Origin: Thiospirochaeta perfilievii
GTDB lineage: Bacteria > Spirochaetota > Spirochaetia > DSM-2461
Direction: 5' to 3'
Assembly (NCBI RefSeq): GCF_008329945.1
Contig: NZ_CP035807.1
Span: 2,480,001 to 2,544,000 of the forward strand
DNA: 64,000 nt
The number at the start of each line of letters is the position of its first letter. Within the stretch, counting starts at the first letter, position 1. Under the pieces are notes generated by a model that was not told where the DNA came from, searched no databases, and was given only the letters and a program-made list of their open reading frames with translations. Below, piece by piece: positions 8,736 to 18,045 of the stretch. The position numbers were made by a program, and so were the translations under genes.

Positions 8736-11501
8736 ATGGTAGATTATATAAATGAAATAAAAGGATTTTCATCCTATGCGAGAAAGGCTGCAGCCGAGGG
8801 TATAGTTTTATTAAAAAATGAAGATGAAGTACTGCCTATTATCCCTAGTGATGAGGTTGCACTATTTGGTAGATGCCAAATTGATTATTACAGAAGTGGA
8901 ACTGGTTCCGGGGGATCTGTTAATGTTCCATATACTGTTAATGCTGTTGAAGGATTTGAATTAAATAAAAACATAAACACAAATAAATATTTATTAGACT
9001 TATATGCAAACTTTGTAAAAGAGAATCCCTTTGATAATGGTGGTGGTGGCTGGGCTGCTGAACCCTGGTTCCAAAAAGAGATGAGACTAACAGAGGATAT
9101 TGTTAAAACAGCTAAGGGTAGTTCAAATAAAGCTGTCATTATTATTGGGCGAACTGCTGGGGAAGACCAGGATAACGGTGCTAAACCAGGAAGTTATTAT
9201 TTAACAGAAGATGAACTAGATATGTTAAACAAGGTCTGTTCTCTGTTTAACAATGTAATTGTTGTTTTAAACGTATCAAATACTATTGATATGAGCTGGT
9301 TAGAAAATTCAAACTTAAAAAATAGTATAAAATCAGTTCTCTACTCCTGGCAGGGAGGTATGGAAGGGGGTAATGCCCTTGCTGATGTATTATCCGGGGA
9401 TGTTACTCCAAGTGGTAAGTTAACAGATACAATATCATATAGATTAGAAGATCATCCCTCTGATAAAAATTTTGGTAATGAGATAAGTAATATATATGCT
9501 GAAGACATCTATGTTGGATACAGATATTTTGAAACTTTTAATAAGGATGCAGTTCAGTTCCCATTTGGTTTTGGTCTGTCATACACCTCTTTTACCACTA
9601 AACAGTTAACTGCCCAGATATTAGGAGAGGGTTCTGCTAAGGAATTTGTTGTAAGGGTCGCTGTAACAAATAGTGGAGATAAATATTCAGGGAAAGAGGT
9701 TGTACAACTATACTACTCTGCTCCCCAGGGTGTTTTAGGTAAACCAGAAGTTGAACTTATCGCCTTTAAAAAGAGTAGAATACTAAAACCCGGGGAGACC
9801 CAGGAGTTAGAGTTTAAAATAGACCTATCTAGTATGGCATCCTATGATGATAGTGGGATTACTGGTTATAAATCCTCATATATTTTAGAGAAGGGGGGCT
9901 ATAGGCTCTTTTTTGGAAATAGTGTAAGAAACTTAAATTTAGTAGAGTTTGATAAAGAGATTATTCTAGAGGACAATATTGTTGTTAAAGAGTTAGAAGA
10001 GGCCTTAGCACCACAAGAATCATTTAAAAGAGTGAAGCCTGGGGATAAAAAAGCTGATGGAACTTATAGTCTCGAGTACGAGGAAACACCTAAGTCACAA
10101 ATATCCTTAAAGGATAGAATGGAGAGTCGAAAACCTAAGGATCTAGAGATAACAGGGGATAGGGGCATAAAACTAATAGATGTAAAAAATAAAAAGAGTA
10201 CAATGGATGAGTTTTTAGCCCAACTAACACAAAAAGAGCTTGAAATTATAGTTAGAGGTGAGGGGATGAGTAGTCCTAAGGTTACCTCAGGTACTGCTGG
10301 AGCTTTTGGTGGAGTTGGAGACTCTTTAATAAAACTAGGTATTCCTGTTGCGTGTTGTGCAGATGGCCCATCTGGAATTAGACGTGACAGTGGTGAGATT
10401 GCAATGCAACTTCCAATTGGAACACTTTTAGCTTGTAGTTGGGATGTTGATATGGTTCGAGAGTTATATAAATTTGAGGGTATGGAACTTGTTTTAAATG
10501 AGATCGACTCTCTATTAGGCCCTGGGATTAATATTCATAGACACCCATTAAATGGTAGAAACTTTGAATATTTCTCGGAAGATCCATATCTTACAGGGCT
10601 TATGGCAAGTGCAGTTACCCTTGGAATTAAAGATGGTGGATCAACTGGAACAGTTAAACATTTTGCATGTAATGACCAGGAGTATAAAAGATCAATTGTT
10701 GACTCTGTAGTCTCTGAAAGGGCACTAAGGGAGATACATTTAAAAGCCTTTGAAATGGTTGTTAAGGAGGGTGAAGCTGTAAGTATAATGACAGCATACA
10801 ATCCTATTAACGGTATATGGACAGCTTCCAATTACGACTTAAATACAACAATCCTAAGGGGAGAGTGGGGCTTTAAAGGTATAGTTATGACTGACTGGTG
10901 GGCTAAAATGAATGATCCTGTTAATGGAGGTGAACCCTCAATACAACAGGCAGCATCAATGGTTAGAGCTCAAAACGATATCTATATGCTTGTAAATAAC
11001 TACGGTGCAGAAGTTAACGGATTAGGTGATGATTTAAGTGAATCAGTAGAAAGTGGTGTTTTAACTATAGGTGAGTTACAACGTTGTGCTAGGAATATAT
11101 GTAATTTTATACTAGATGCAAAAGTTATAGAAAGACCTATTAAAGAACCAATTGTAACTAAAGTTCCAGCAGCTGTTGGGGATACGGCTGAGTTTAAAAC
11201 AAATTCAGAGATAAAATTTAATACTACAGTTGATGGAACTAAAACATTTATTGTAGATGAGGAGGGAGAGTACAGTTTAGTTATCTATATGTGTCATGAT
11301 AATGACCCAGCTGCACAATCCTCCTGTAACCTTCTACTTAATAACGAATATATAACTAATATTCAATTAAACGGTTCATTTGGGAACTGGGTTAGACAGA
11401 AAGATTTAAATGTATATTTAGAAAAGGGTCTATATCAGATTGATATTAAGTTTACAAAACCAGGTTTAGAGATTGGTCATATAGTTTTTACTAAGAATTA
11501 G
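8736..11501 (+). CDS. Glycoside hydrolase family 3 beta-glucosidase-like enzyme with swapped domain order
   Basis: In this 921-residue protein the alpha/beta sandwich domain comes first (about 10-290), then a fibronectin-III-like domain (about 300-400), and the catalytic TIM barrel follows (about 485-800). This is the reverse of the common GH3 order and matches the Ruminococcus/Butyrivibrio type. Barrel motifs are intact: CADGPSGIR, GPGINIHRHPLNGRNFE, KHFACNDQE and GIVMTDWW with nucleophile Asp720. A C-terminal beta domain (about 830-921) looks carbohydrate-binding. No signal peptide is seen, so it is probably cytoplasmic and acts on imported oligosaccharides. AGGAG precedes the ATG. Exact sugar specificity is unknown. 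Confidence 0.93.
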   Translation: MVDYINEIKGFSSYARKAAAEGIVLLKNEDEVLPIIPSDEVALFGRCQIDYYRSGTGSGGSVNVPYTVNAVEGFELNKNINTNKYLLDLYANFVKENPFDNGGGGWAAEPWFQKEMRLTEDIVKTAKGSSNKAVIIIGRTAGEDQDNGAKPGSYYLTEDELDMLNKVCSLFNNVIVVLNVSNTIDMSWLENSNLKNSIKSVLYSWQGGMEGGNALADVLSGDVTPSGKLTDTISYRLEDHPSDKNFGNEISNIYAEDIYVGYRYFETFNKDAVQFPFGFGLSYTSFTTKQLTAQILGEGSAKEFVVRVAVTNSGDKYSGKEVVQLYYSAPQGVLGKPEVELIAFKKSRILKPGETQELEFKIDLSSMASYDDSGITGYKSSYILEKGGYRLFFGNSVRNLNLVEFDKEIILEDNIVVKELEEALAPQESFKRVKPGDKKADGTYSLEYEETPKSQISLKDRMESRKPKDLEITGDRGIKLIDVKNKKSTMDEFLAQLTQKELEIIVRGEGMSSPKVTSGTAGAFGGVGDSLIKLGIPVACCADGPSGIRRDSGEIAMQLPIGTLLACSWDVDMVRELYKFEGMELVLNEIDSLLGPGINIHRHPLNGRNFEYFSEDPYLTGLMASAVTLGIKDGGSTGTVKHFACNDQEYKRSIVDSVVSERALREIHLKAFEMVVKEGEAVSIMTAYNPINGIWTASNYDLNTTILRGEWGFKGIVMTDWWAKMNDPVNGGEPSIQQAASMVRAQNDIYMLVNNYGAEVNGLGDDLSESVESGVLTIGELQRCARNICNFILDAKVIERPIKEPIVTKVPAAVGDTAEFKTNSEIKFNTTVDGTKTFIVDEEGEYSLVIYMCHDNDPAAQSSCNLLLNNEYITNIQLNGSFGNWVRQKDLNVYLEKGLYQIDIKFTKPGLEIGHIVFTKN

Positions 11502-11510
11502 TTAAAAAAG

Positions 11511-11545
11511 CTGAGCTGTATTTTGTACAGCTCAGTTTATTTTTA
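11511..11545 (+). terminator. Rho-independent terminator after the GH3 gene
   Basis: A perfect 10-bp stem (CTGAGCTGTA/TACAGCTCAG) with a 5-nt loop is followed by a T-rich run. It lies 9 bases past the GH3 stop and is strong by eye. Confidence 0.88.
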
Positions 11546-11581
11546 TTGAAAAAATATCAATATAAAATTACTATATTTAAC

Positions 11582-12286
11582 ATGAGTTATTTAATATTTG
11601 GCCATCGTGGGATTCCCTCATTAGCAACAGAAAATAGCCTTTCTGGCTTTAAAAAAATCTTAGAAAATAGTGTTAAGGCTGTAGAGTTAGATGTGCATCT
11701 AACCTTGGATAATCTGCTTGTTGTAATTCATGATTTTAATACCGAAAGATTAAGTGGAATCGATTGTGTTGTATCAGATACAGAGTACTCTAGGATTAAG
11801 GAGTTAACTATAGGGGCAGATGATAAAATCCCCCTCTTAAGTGAGGTCTTTGATCTGTTAGGAAGTAGTGTTTTTTATGATATAGAGGTTAAAAGCCTGG
11901 GAAAAAATAGAAAAGAATTAACCGGTAAACTTCTAGATTTAATTAAAAAGTATAAACTAGATAGTTGTTGTATCGTCTCTAGTTTTGATCCTCTATTAAT
12001 AAAAGAGTTTAATAGACTAAAAAGTGGAATAAAAACTGGGGTTATTTACTCTAGGCATAAGGATGTTCCATTTTTCCTAAGGGAAGGGTTAGGAGTTTTT
12101 TTTACCCATGTAGATATAATTAAACCCCATTATAAACAACTTAAAGGACCACTTTTTTTTCTCTTTACAAAAATAATGAAGAAAGAGTGTTATACATGGA
12201 CTGTAAATGATAAAGAGACCTTTGAATATGTTATAAATCGGGGATGTTCCGGGATATGTTCAAATAATCCCCAGGATTTTATATAG
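11582..12286 (+). CDS. Glycerophosphodiester phosphodiesterase
   Basis: Counting from the ATG at 11582 gives 234 residues starting MSYLIFGHRGIPSLATENS. The GDPD signature is clear: HRG..A.ENS, then VELDVHLTLDNLLVVIHDF and later YDIEVK. These proteins hydrolyse glycerophosphodiesters to glycerol-3-phosphate and an alcohol using a divalent metal. An upstream in-frame TTG at 11546 would start inside the T-run of the preceding terminator, so I prefer the ATG, although its ribosome site is weak. It is cytoplasmic, with no signal peptide. Confidence 0.88.
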   Translation: MSYLIFGHRGIPSLATENSLSGFKKILENSVKAVELDVHLTLDNLLVVIHDFNTERLSGIDCVVSDTEYSRIKELTIGADDKIPLLSEVFDLLGSSVFYDIEVKSLGKNRKELTGKLLDLIKKYKLDSCCIVSSFDPLLIKEFNRLKSGIKTGVIYSRHKDVPFFLREGLGVFFTHVDIIKPHYKQLKGPLFFLFTKIMKKECYTWTVNDKETFEYVINRGCSGICSNNPQDFI

Positions 12287-12363
12287 GATATCTTAATCAT
12301 CTTTCAATTGATAAATGTATCGTGTTATATTTATAGATCTAACATTAGGAGAAATAAAAATAT

Positions 12364-13503
12364 ATGAGTTTAAATAAATTTGATGAGAAAGAAGAGGATT
12401 TTGCATCCCTATTGGAAAATAGTTTTACAGATATAAAGGTTTTTACACCTGGAGAAGTTACAGAGGCAGATATTGTTGCTATTTCTGGAGGCTGTGTGTT
12501 TATACAGTTAGATGGAAAGAGTGAGGGGCAAATAGATTCTGAAGAGCTTTTAGATGAGCATGGGGCTATTAAAGTAAAAGTTGGAGAGAAGATAAAAGCA
12601 TACTTTGTTGAAGCTAAAAATGGAGATAAGATTTTTACAACAAAAATAGCTGGAAATAAAGCAGGAAAAGAGTCTCTTAAAAGTGCCTATGAGAGTGGAA
12701 TACCAGTAGAGGGTAGTATAACAGCTGTAATTAAAGGTGGTTATGATGTTAAAATTGGTGATACTAGAGTTTTTTGCCCATTTTCTCAGATTGGATTAAA
12801 GAGAGTCGAAAATCCAGAAGTGTTAGTTGGAACAAGGCATACTTTTAAAATTATTGAGTATAAAGAGGGTGGTCGAAACATCCTGGTATCATCTAGAGTA
12901 TTATTAGAAGAAGAGTTAGAAGATAAAGTTGACATATTAAAACAGGAGTTAGAAGTTGGAATGCCTGTGGATGCAACGGTTATTAGCTTAGAGAAGTTTG
13001 GGGCATTTGTAGATGTAAAAGGAGTAAGAGCACTACTACCAATTTCTGAAATTAGTAGAAGCAGGGTCGATGATATATCTAACTTTTTAACAGTTGGTCA
13101 GGAGATCAAGGTCGCAATTTTAAACCTAGACTGGGATAATAAAAAAATATCAGTAAGTAAAAAACAGCTTATTAAAGACCCTTGGGATGAAGTAACTACA
13201 AAGTATAAAGAGAATAGTAGGCATAGTGGAGATGTTTCAAGAATCACTAAGTTTGGAATATTTGTCACTTTAGAACCAGGAATTGATGGATTAATACATA
13301 TATCAGATATAACCCAGGATAATTTTAAAGTAGGACAAAAAATTAGTGTTGAAGTAAAAAGTATTGATGCTAAAGAGAGAAGAATTGGATTAAAAGAAGT
13401 CGCTTCAGATGAGGAGTACAACTTAAACAAAAAGTATTTTGACTCCGATGATGATAACGATACATATAATCCATTTGCTGCCCTACTTAAGGGGAAGAAG
13501 TAA
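12364..13503 (+). CDS. S1 RNA-binding domain protein (ribosomal protein S1-like, four S1 repeats)
   Basis: The 379 residues carry four S1/OB domains (about 25-95, 112-180, 196-265 and 282-350). The third and fourth are the most typical (KFGAFVDVKGVRALLPISEIS; KFGIFVTLEPGIDGLIHISDI). It is shorter than the six-domain bS1 of Gammaproteobacteria, resembling the shorter S1-like proteins of other phyla. It probably binds mRNA on the ribosome. An AGGAGA lies 11 bases before the ATG. A possible TTGATA -35 with a TTTATA-like -10 lies around 12308-12336. The 3' end overlaps plsY convergently by 17 bases. Whether this is the only S1 of the cell cannot be told here. Confidence 0.87.
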   Translation: MSLNKFDEKEEDFASLLENSFTDIKVFTPGEVTEADIVAISGGCVFIQLDGKSEGQIDSEELLDEHGAIKVKVGEKIKAYFVEAKNGDKIFTTKIAGNKAGKESLKSAYESGIPVEGSITAVIKGGYDVKIGDTRVFCPFSQIGLKRVENPEVLVGTRHTFKIIEYKEGGRNILVSSRVLLEEELEDKVDILKQELEVGMPVDATVISLEKFGAFVDVKGVRALLPISEISRSRVDDISNFLTVGQEIKVAILNLDWDNKKISVSKKQLIKDPWDEVTTKYKENSRHSGDVSRITKFGIFVTLEPGIDGLIHISDITQDNFKVGQKISVEVKSIDAKERRIGLKEVASDEEYNLNKKYFDSDDDNDTYNPFAALLKGKK

Positions 13504-14104
13504 TCTTAGATTCCTCTCTATTAAATAGCCTAATAATATTCTTTTTATGAAAGATGGTTATTAGGATTGTTACAATAATAAAAAAGAGTAATATAGGTGT
13601 AGACCTAGTTCCCTTATCTATTATTGTATAAATAAAATAGTAAATAGGTAGCGTCCAAGCAGTTATTAGGGATGCTACCGATACATATCTTGTAAGCAAT
13701 ATTGTTATTATAAAAATAACTAGGCAGAATGGAAAAGCTGGTGGGAATAGTGCTGTTATACCACCTGCTGCAGTAGCTACCCCCTTTCCACCTTTAAAAG
13801 AGAAAAATATTGGATACACATGTCCTATAATTAAACATAGAAGCATTAAAATCCTTATAATTTCAATATCTAAAGATAGTTCTAATTTTCCAATAAGCAA
13901 TATAGGAATAAAGGATTTAAAAAAATCCAGAATCATAACAATAGATCCTATCCTCCAACCTAAAACCCTTTTTACATTTGTAGCTCCAGCATTACCGCTA
14001 CCTAGAGTTCTAATGTCAACCTTCTTAAGTACAAAACCAAATATTATAGCAAAGGATATAGAACCTATTAGGTAGGATAAAAACAATATTAGAACTATTA
14101 TCAT
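13487..14104 (-). CDS. plsY: Acyl-phosphate:glycerol-3-phosphate acyltransferase
   Basis: The 205-residue integral membrane protein has the three PlsY motifs: the early SxxFA segment, [16 protein letters not shown], and [14 protein letters not shown]. PlsY transfers acyl from acyl-phosphate to glycerol-3-phosphate, the first step of phospholipid synthesis, at the inner membrane. Its start overlaps the stop of the upstream DUF1295-like gene in an ATGA arrangement, so the two are translationally coupled. The length is normal for the family. Confidence 0.95.
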   Translation of the reverse strand: MIIVLILFLSYLIGSISFAIIFGFVLKKVDIRTLGSGNAGATNVKRVLGWRIGSIVMILDFFKSFIPILLIGKLELSLDIEIIRILMLLCLIIGHVYPIFFSFKGGKGVATAAGGITALFPPAFPFCLVIFIITILLTRYVSVASLITAWTLPIYYFIYTIIDKGTRSTPILLFFIIVTILITIFHKKNIIRLFNREESKITSSP

Positions 14105-14895
14105 CTATTTCTCTTTGGTAGGATAATCAGTAGGCTAGTACTCTCTTTGTATTTTATATACTCCTTATTGCTCCCATACTTTTTATCTGCACTCTTCTCA
14201 AGGAGAGGTATCCCACTTACAAAAAGTAGTAAGAGTGTTATAGTTACGGGACCTAGAATAGTTAAAAATCCAAAACCAGATAGTAGTGGTGTAACAACTA
14301 TGAATAGACCCCACCATACAAGTAACTCTCCATAATAATTAGGGTGCCTAGAATATTTCCATAAACCCTTATCCATCCATCTATTTTTGTTCTCTTCTCT
14401 ATTTTTAAATCTAAATTTCTGAGAATCACTTACAGCTTCTATTATTAAACCTAATAGATAAAGTACAAAACCAACTATGGTAAGAGGGGTAATATCATGA
14501 TCGCCCCTTAAAGTTAAAATTTTCGAATAAGGTAGCATTATTAACCAAACAGCAACTGTCTGAAGAAGCCAGAACCTTATTAGATTTGCAGGATTATCTC
14601 TTTTGTCATCAAATCTATCATCGGTCTTAGTTATTAGGATTCTTTTTAACAGATAAGATCCTAGTCTTAAACCCCAAAGAACTATGGCTAAGGTGAGACC
14701 TAGCTGAATAGATGTAAAATTAGCTCCACTTGAAAGTAGAAGCAGAGGAGCTAGTAGAACAAAGGATAGACTATAGGATAAATCTGTAACCTTATCTGTT
14801 TTAAAAGAAAAGGCAATAATAAAGAAAAAAAGGTTAATAACAACACTAAAGAGTATCGAACTTATAAATGGGTGTGAACTTATGTAACTAATCAT
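14101..14895 (-). CDS. DUF1295 / steroid 5-alpha-reductase-like membrane protein
   Basis: The 264-residue polytopic protein has about six to seven helices and the motif [17 protein letters not shown] near the C-terminus. That motif is typical of the DUF1295/steroid-5-alpha-reductase and isoprenylcysteine-methyltransferase-like group. Bacterial members are predicted membrane redox or methyl-transfer enzymes, and most are uncharacterised. It ends in TGA within the plsY start and itself overlaps the stop of the upstream secreted protein, giving a tight three-gene operon. A lipid-related role is plausible from context only. Confidence 0.88.
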   Translation of the reverse strand: MISYISSHPFISSILFSVVINLFFFIIAFSFKTDKVTDLSYSLSFVLLAPLLLLSSGANFTSIQLGLTLAIVLWGLRLGSYLLKRILITKTDDRFDDKRDNPANLIRFWLLQTVAVWLIMLPYSKILTLRGDHDITPLTIVGFVLYLLGLIIEAVSDSQKFRFKNREENKNRWMDKGLWKYSRHPNYYGELLVWWGLFIVVTPLLSGFGFLTILGPVTITLLLLFVSGIPLLEKSADKKYGSNKEYIKYKESTSLLIILPKRNR

Positions 14896-15602
14896 TTTAA
14901 ATCTCCATAATAATATATAATATTTGTATTTATACTTTTTTTAGAATTTGGGTTTAATGGGTCTGGTAAAATAGTAGGACCATTTATAGTTAATATATTA
15001 CCAGTAATTTTATCCAATGTCATTTTAACAGGTGGTAGCAAAAAGCTTAATATAGGGTTTCTAATTTTCATCTCTACATTAAGTTGATTCTCATTATTAT
15101 TAACAGTCACAATTTTCATTTCTATCACTCTTAACATATTAAAGTAAGGTATGTAAAATTCAAGGTCTATCCTGTTTTTCAACTTACTTAAATTCTCTTT
15201 TATATAACCTGGTAACATTGGACCTACTATCAATTCCTTGTCTAAATATAAATCTTTTGTATTAATTTTTCCATTAATATTACTTGTTAATACTATTTTT
15301 GAATCACTTTGTTTTATATTCCCTATTATATCCAAATCTTCTATTTTGAAATCATAATTTATAATTTGATTATTTAGAATCTTTACTTCTTCAGACGCCT
15401 TTACTCTGTTTTCCTTGTTGTAAAATATGTGCTTAATAGTTCCATTGTCATAATTCCCACTCACATACTCTTTCTGAGTATATAAAATATCAGTGAAATT
15501 AGTCTTAGCCCTATAAATTGTTCCATTCATAGTTATTATCTCATTTTGTGATAATATTAGAGAGTTAATTGATAGTATAAATGTAAAAATTAGATATTTC
15601 AT
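14892..15602 (-). CDS. Secreted protein of unknown function, first gene of the plsY operon
   Basis: The 236 residues start with a typical signal peptide ([19 protein letters not shown]) and have no lipobox. The rest is predicted beta-rich with no motif I recognise, and somewhat resembles DUF6134-like exported proteins. Its stop overlaps the next gene's start (ATGA), so the periplasmic protein and the two membrane proteins are expressed together. It may bind or carry a lipid-like substrate; that is speculation from context. Confidence 0.75.
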   Translation of the reverse strand: MKYLIFTFILSINSLILSQNEIITMNGTIYRAKTNFTDILYTQKEYVSGNYDNGTIKHIFYNKENRVKASEEVKILNNQIINYDFKIEDLDIIGNIKQSDSKIVLTSNINGKINTKDLYLDKELIVGPMLPGYIKENLSKLKNRIDLEFYIPYFNMLRVIEMKIVTVNNNENQLNVEMKIRNPILSFLLPPVKMTLDKITGNILTINGPTILPDPLNPNSKKSINTNIIYYYGDLK

Positions 15603-15702
15603 ATTGTAATAATAGTAATTATTACTTTTAAAGTCAAATATTATTGCTAAAATTATTTCAATACGTTATATTTTAAGTGTGATCTATAATGTAGGAGAGT
15701 GT

Positions 15703-16227
15703 ATGAAAAATTTAAATTTAATCTTTTTAATGTTAATAAGTTCCATTTTTGTCTATGGAAAAGGGAGTGAAGAACCCTTTCATAAAAGTGTTCCATATGT
15801 AGATATGGATAAATTCTCTGGAGATTGGTATGTTATTGCCCTAATACCCACTATCTTTGAAAAAGATGCAAGTAATGGTATAGAGAACTATTCAATAGAT
15901 GATAAGGGTTTTATTAGGGTTAAATACACCTATAATAAAGGTGGAAAAGATAAAGTAATGTACCAGAAGGGTTGGATATACAATACTCAAACCAATGCCG
16001 AATGGAGGGTTAGACCTTTATGGCCATTAAAACTACCCTATTTTATATTAGAGTTAGATGATAATTACAGTTATACAGTTATAGGAACAAATAATTATGA
16101 CTACCTATGGATTATGGCAAGAACTCCCCAAATAGATCATGAACTTTTAGATGATATAATTAATAGGGCTGTTGATCGTGGATATGACAGGGATAAAATT
16201 GTATTGATGAATCAAGATGGGGTTTAG
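15703..16227 (+). CDS. Lipocalin family protein (Blc-like)
   Basis: Counting from the ATG at 15703 gives 174 residues with a signal peptide (MKNLNLIFLMLISSIFVYG) and the lipocalin opening FSGDWYVIALIPTIFEK. The C-terminal block is Blc-like (YDYLWIMARTPQID..LLDDIINRA). A good AGGAG at 15693-15697 supports this start over an in-frame GTG at 15679. Bacterial lipocalins bind lysophospholipids or fatty acids in the envelope. Here no lipobox Cys is visible, so it is probably soluble and periplasmic. The next gene begins one base after its stop and is a fatty-acid-kinase homologue, a suggestive pairing. Confidence 0.88.
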   Translation: MKNLNLIFLMLISSIFVYGKGSEEPFHKSVPYVDMDKFSGDWYVIALIPTIFEKDASNGIENYSIDDKGFIRVKYTYNKGGKDKVMYQKGWIYNTQTNAEWRVRPLWPLKLPYFILELDDNYSYTVIGTNNYDYLWIMARTPQIDHELLDDIINRAVDRGYDRDKIVLMNQDGV

Positions 16228-16228
16228 T

Positions 16229-18034
16229 ATGGATAACTTATCAATAAATGGATACCAGATTTATAATAGCTTTTTATCTGGTCTTAATCAGATAGAAGAT
16301 GATCGGGATAGAATAAATGAGATAAATGTTTTTCCAGTTGCTGATGGAGATACAGGGAACAATCTTGTAAGGACTGTAAGCCTTATAGCCTATAGATTAG
16401 AGCCCCATAAATCTGCATCTACGGTTTTAGAGAGAATTGCATCACTCTCCCTAGATAGTGCTAGAGGGAATTCTGGTTTAATATTTTCCCAGTTTTTAAA
16501 TGGTTTAGCTATTTTTACCAAGGGTAAGGAGTTTTTAACAATTCAGGAGTTTTCTAAAGCAGCTATAGGAGCTGCTAAAATGGCCTATGAAGCTGTAGAG
16601 AAACCTGTAGAGGGAACTATTTTAACTATTTTAAACATTTGGGCAAAAACCCTAGAAGAGATTAGTATAGAGGTAAAAAATATCGAGTATGTATTTGAAA
16701 AAGCTCTAGTCAATGCTAGAACCGCTTTAGAAAATACAAAAAATCAATTAGCGATTTTAAGAGAGAATAACGTCATTGACGCAGGAGCAATGGGTTTTGT
16801 CTCATTCCTTCAAGGCATTGACTACTTTCAGAAAAAGGGAAGTCTTCCTTCAAAACTCAAGCTAAGTTTAAGGAGATCTAAAAATATTAAAGGCTTTGAT
16901 TTACCTCATACCCATAACTTAAAGGGTAAGAGTATTGATTATAGGTACTGTACCGAAGTTTTATTAGAGGGCAAAGAGATCGACAAGGATAGAGTTAAAA
17001 ATAGACTATCCACCCTAGGTGACTCTATGGTAATTACAAAAGGTGTTGATAGGGTAAGAGTTCATATCCATACAAATTACCCAAATAGAGTTGTTGAAAT
17101 AGTAAAAAATGAGGGAAGGTTATTAGAGCAAAAAGCTGAGGATATGTTTAGGCAAGAGCAGGTTGTAAATAGTAAGTTAGGAAGGATCGCGGTATTAACC
17201 GACTCTATTGCGGACATTCCTAGGGATCTCCTAGATAAATACCAGGTTCATTTAATGAACTTAAAACTTATATGGGGCAATGAAGAGTATTTAGACCGAT
17301 TAACTATTACTTCTGATCAGTTTTATAAGGAACAAGTTATTCGTTCTGACTTTCCAGGGAGTTCTATACCATCAGAGAGTGAAGTAGATACCCTATATAG
17401 ATATCTATTAGATAATTATGATGGAATAATTGTTCTTCCTGTAGGGAAACTTTTAAGTGGTACTTGGAATTTAATGAGTAAGGTTGCAGTTAAAATCAAT
17501 CCAGAAGGGGATAAAATAAGTGTTATAAATACCTGCTTAAACTCTGTTGCCCAGGGATTGCTTGTTCAGGAGGTCGCAAAAAAGGCTGTTTTAGGTGCAA
17601 ATCTTAATGAGTTGAAGGAGTTTGCAAACAGTATAAAAGGTAGAATTAAAATTTATGTTAGTGTAGATACTTTTAAATATATGGTTAAGGGTGGGAGAGT
17701 CTCCCCTTTAAAAGGGTTTATTGCTACTGTTCTAAACCTTAAACCAATAGTTTCCTTGGATGAAAATGGAAAAGGAGCTATAATGGGTAAGGCATTCTCT
17801 AGACGTGGTTTAATGAAAAAAATTATTAAAATAATTAAAGAGAAGGAGAGTGAAAAAGGTATTAAAAGTTATGCCTTAGTCCATGCAGATGACCTAGAGA
17901 GTGCTGAAACATTTTCTAGAGTTGTTAAAAATGTTTTAGGTATAGATCCGGATTATATCTCCTCTATATCTTCTATTGTAGGAATGCATTCAGGGAAGGG
18001 AGCTATAGCTCTTAGTATTCTTGAGAATGAATAG
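16229..18034 (+). CDS. FakA-DegV fusion: fatty acid kinase with built-in fatty-acid-binding subunit
   Basis: This protein of about 601 residues joins two usually separate proteins. Residues about 6-200 are a DhaL/DAK2 kinase domain (NVFPVADGDTGNNL; SARGNSGLIFSQFLNG). Residues about 236-306 are the FakA middle domain (CTEVLLEG; LGDSMVITKG; VRVHIHT). Residues about 318-601 are a complete DegV/FakB domain (VLTDSIADIPRDL; SGTWNLMS; KGGRVSPLKG). In Firmicutes FakB presents fatty acid to FakA, which makes acyl-phosphate. Acyl-phosphate is the donor used by PlsY, encoded 2 kb away. The ATG at 16229 has a TGGGG six bases upstream; an alternative ATG lies at 16217. Confidence 0.9.
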   Translation: MDNLSINGYQIYNSFLSGLNQIEDDRDRINEINVFPVADGDTGNNLVRTVSLIAYRLEPHKSASTVLERIASLSLDSARGNSGLIFSQFLNGLAIFTKGKEFLTIQEFSKAAIGAAKMAYEAVEKPVEGTILTILNIWAKTLEEISIEVKNIEYVFEKALVNARTALENTKNQLAILRENNVIDAGAMGFVSFLQGIDYFQKKGSLPSKLKLSLRRSKNIKGFDLPHTHNLKGKSIDYRYCTEVLLEGKEIDKDRVKNRLSTLGDSMVITKGVDRVRVHIHTNYPNRVVEIVKNEGRLLEQKAEDMFRQEQVVNSKLGRIAVLTDSIADIPRDLLDKYQVHLMNLKLIWGNEEYLDRLTITSDQFYKEQVIRSDFPGSSIPSESEVDTLYRYLLDNYDGIIVLPVGKLLSGTWNLMSKVAVKINPEGDKISVINTCLNSVAQGLLVQEVAKKAVLGANLNELKEFANSIKGRIKIYVSVDTFKYMVKGGRVSPLKGFIATVLNLKPIVSLDENGKGAIMGKAFSRRGLMKKIIKIIKEKESEKGIKSYALVHADDLESAETFSRVVKNVLGIDPDYISSISSIVGMHSGKGAIALSILENE

Positions 18035-18045
18035 ATGGAGCTTTT

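Noticed and set aside
8888-9139. Minus-strand open frame inside the GH3 gene
   Set aside because: It lies wholly within a clear GH3 coding region and has no recognisable family or ribosome site; the same holds for other internal frames such as those at 5472-5827, 13098-13430 and 35228-36404.
14101-14895. Recoding of TGA
   Set aside because: Early genes all end in TAA or TAG, but the DUF1295-like gene and the secreted protein before it end in TGA within ATGA overlaps, so TGA is a normal stop here.
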